From: Rhodocollybia butyracea
Lineage: Eukaryota > Basidiomycota > Agaricomycetes > Agaricales > Omphalotaceae
Assembly: GCA_015501585.1 (NCBI GenBank)
Contig: JADNRY010000009.1
Coordinates: 682,001-746,000, forward strand
Direction: 5' to 3'
Length of the DNA stretch: 64,000 nt
Shown: in pieces, positions 62,106 through 64,000 of the stretch
How the letters are laid out: each line of letters begins with the position of its first letter
Position numbering within the stretch: position 1 is the first letter of the stretch
The notes under the pieces: model-generated
Seen by the model: only the letters and a program-made list of their open reading frames with translations
The model's database searches: none
What the model was told of the DNA's origin: nothing
Program-made: the position numbers and the translations under genes

Positions 62106-63781
62106 TCAAGCCTCTGTGTACGTCGGCGGAACTTCCACAATCGCGACGTCTGCCGAAGGTATTCGCGCCCCACTGTCCGTGTGCAGCCTAATCTCACTCC
62201 TCCGAATCTGCTCGTCCTGTACCGCCAACGTGACTGGTTCCTTCGAGTTCGTCCTCACAAACCGGTCGGGATTCCACCCAGATGTTCGGTCCAAGGAGGC
62301 CGACGACTCGGCGAGATGACCTGAGGAAGACCCTGCTAATAGTGCTGATACGGCACTATCAGTATACGGGTTATAGGTAGCTGGACTTTGACCTGTGAAG
62401 GTGGTCGATTCTCGAGGAGAAGCAACGTATATCGAGGGGTCGGTGGGTATGAGCTGAGAACCATAATTAAAGGCGGTAACTTGCAGAGTGGGGCCTTCGA
62501 CAACAGGGGAACGATAGGAACCGGGACTACTTCCCGTCTGGGCCAACATCGTACCGCTGTATTTGCGTTCTTTCTGCCGTCGGACAAACCAGAAAAGAAG
62601 AAAAAGAGCTGCGAGTCCGGCTACTCCAGCGACAGTACCGCCTACTATAGCGCCAATATTTTTGTGACTAGATCCAGAAGTAGGAGGGGGAGAGAATGAT
62701 CCATTGCCACTGGATGAGGAGTTGCTAGGTGTTTCGGAAGAACTTGAATTATGGGGATTTGTTGTTATTATAAAATGGTCGATGTTGAGGTACTGGGGAT
62801 TAATCGAAGAGTTGTACGAGGTGGCGATTCTGATACCATGCGGTGACGTGGAGAGGTTGGATACGGTGAAAAGAGGGTAGTTATATATACTCGAGTAATT
62901 TCCTGTACTGGTTGCTATCATACTGCCGGGGAGGTCAAAGAACGTGGAGTTCGATCCGTCAAGGGAGTAGAAGGCTGTAGTCACTTAGCATTGAACTGCG
63001 CTGTGCCGGCGGCGGCGAATACTATAGAGTATAGTGTTACAGAGGATCCTTAGACAAGAAAAAATTGTGTAGGTTTTATTCCATTTCATGGAGATCAAGA
63101 CCAAACACACCATTGAATGTAAAATCCATACTTGCCCCGGTCGTGTCTGTGGAGTTGGTTTGTTCATTCGTCCAGGCTCCTGAGATATTAGCATATACGA
63201 CAGAAGGGTCGCTGTTATAAATCCTGAGTGTCACAGAGTCAAGGGGGTCGGAGGGTAATGGCTGATACTGGATGCTATCTAGCCACAGCGGCTGGCCTGA
63301 GGTACTGGTGGTATTAGTACCCGGAAAGTAAAAATTGACGTCCAGCGTATGTTGGCCTATCGTGCCTTCAAGAAGCCCTGCTGAGTCGCATGCGACATAA
63401 TTGGTAACCTGGGCCGCCCTCTGAGGGAAACTCTCAATAGCATGTCCATCCACTGAACAGTTCCAGCCATATGCCCCTTCAAGTTTTCCAGCGATCATGG
63501 CACGAACGAAAGTCCCTGTGTAAACCCAATAAGTAATTCTAACGAGCACCAGAGGCGAAATATAGACGAAAGGATTGCTCACCATTGAACGTATAGCTAA
63601 AAGATGCGTTTACCGCCGTCCCAGTGATGGTCTGGTTGAAAACGTTTCCCCCCCAGCCTACGTTATATAAACTCCCAGTTGTGTCTAGGGAAAAGGCACT
63701 TGATGGCGAATACCGAATAGTGGGGTCTGTATCATCCACGACAACTAGTCGAGGAATGGCGGTGTCTGGGATAGCAGTCAT
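62106..63781 (-). CDS. Single-pass membrane protein with extracellular beta domains (agaricomycete type)
   Basis: The start is ATG 63781 (MTAIPDTAIPRLVVVDDTDPTIRYS). Exons join at AAT-G/GTGAGC...CACAG (about 63512-63582) and across a longer intron (about 62973-63112) to DFTFNAFYSLDGSNSTFFDLPGS. The outside part has two beta-sandwich-like repeats with W, F and many N-glycosylation sites (NQTITGT, NASFSYTFNG, NSTDTTG). A Ser/Asn/Gly linker leads to one membrane helix (IGAIVGGTVAGVAGLAALFLLFWFVRRQ) and a Ser/Thr/Pro-rich cytosolic tail. No cleavable signal peptide is visible, so the start may be internal. This layout recurs widely in Agaricomycetes and suggests a surface sensor or adhesin. The function is unknown. 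Confidence 0.83.
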
Positions 63782-64000
63782 TGTATACTGGCCGGGGGTT
63801 TGAGACTGGGGAGCTCGAGGAAAGAAGGAGAGATGAAAACCGAGTAGCGCATGCTGAGTGCTGGGCGACAGGACACGGACAGGTGACAAACACCATATTC
63901 AATGAGACCAATGGTGATTATGATAATCCAGTCGATGACTTCCCGTAGCAATTAAGTCCGGGAGGCCTTGGACCTTGATACATCATTAGTCCTTGATCTA
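63782..64000. other. 5' flank of the last gene, nothing recognised
   Basis: This is the promoter region of the minus-strand membrane protein, up to the window edge. Confidence 0.4.

Overview
This window is nuclear DNA from a filamentous basidiomycete, most likely an Agaricomycete. Genes are split by many introns of about 50-60 nt with GT...AG ends. The gene content fits too: heme-thiolate peroxidases, coiled-coil F-box proteins, flavin-dependent halogenases, PDAT, and a CYP with the NCVGK-type heme loop. I cannot name the genus from sequence alone. Gene boundaries below come from joining exons by eye, and exon junctions were checked for frame where stated.

Layout. 1-2.2 kb: decaying LINE-type retrotransposon (minus), with an RNase H-like domain placed before the reverse transcriptase. 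2.6-4.1 kb: BAHD-type acyltransferase (minus) with two homopolymer frameshifts. 4.35-9.2 kb: Bud4/anillin-like septation protein. 10.0-11.8 kb: single-pass membrane protein. 12.5-14.3 kb: F-box protein. 14.7-17.4 kb: tandem pair of heme-thiolate peroxidases. 17.9-21.1 kb: PDAT (LRO1). 21.16-21.69 kb: a 533-bp non-autonomous DNA transposon lying just upstream of PDAT; it has a 9-bp target duplication and carries a telomere-like tract and a tRNA-like Pol III unit. 22.0-22.8 kb: unrecognised gene. 23.7-27.2 kb: DUF300/Ost-alpha membrane protein. 26.7-32.5 kb: tandem segmental duplication giving two aldo-keto reductases, with a broken copy of the DUF300 gene's 3' end between them. Two mobile insertions in the second copy can be read directly against the empty sites in the first.

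32.6-38.8 kb: two divergent flavin-dependent halogenases. 38.9-42.7 kb: housekeeping block ALG12, MIC12 and SYM1, the first two only 41 bp apart head to head. 43.1-43.8 kb: GPI-anchored Ser/Thr-rich surface protein. 44.4-47.2 kb: an SDR pseudogene split by about 2.1 kb of foreign-looking AT-rich DNA. 48.0-50.5 kb: ICMT-like methyltransferase and the intact SDR paralog. 51.3-51.6 kb: small unknown protein. 53.1-55.4 kb: cytochrome P450. 55.8-59.8 kb: BRCT-domain protein. 60.5-61.4 kb: alpha/beta hydrolase. 62.1-63.8 kb: single-pass membrane protein.

How the genes may work together. The halogenases, aldo-keto reductases, acyltransferase, peroxidases, SDR, methyltransferase-like protein and P450 are all tailoring-type enzymes. 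No polyketide, peptide or terpene backbone synthase is in the window, so a halometabolite cluster is only a hypothesis. The rest is ordinary cell biology (septation, lipid storage, N-glycosylation, mitochondrial membrane organisation, DNA-damage or cell-cycle type BRCT protein). The most unusual object is the tRNA- and telomere-motif-bearing transposon at 21.16-21.69 kb.
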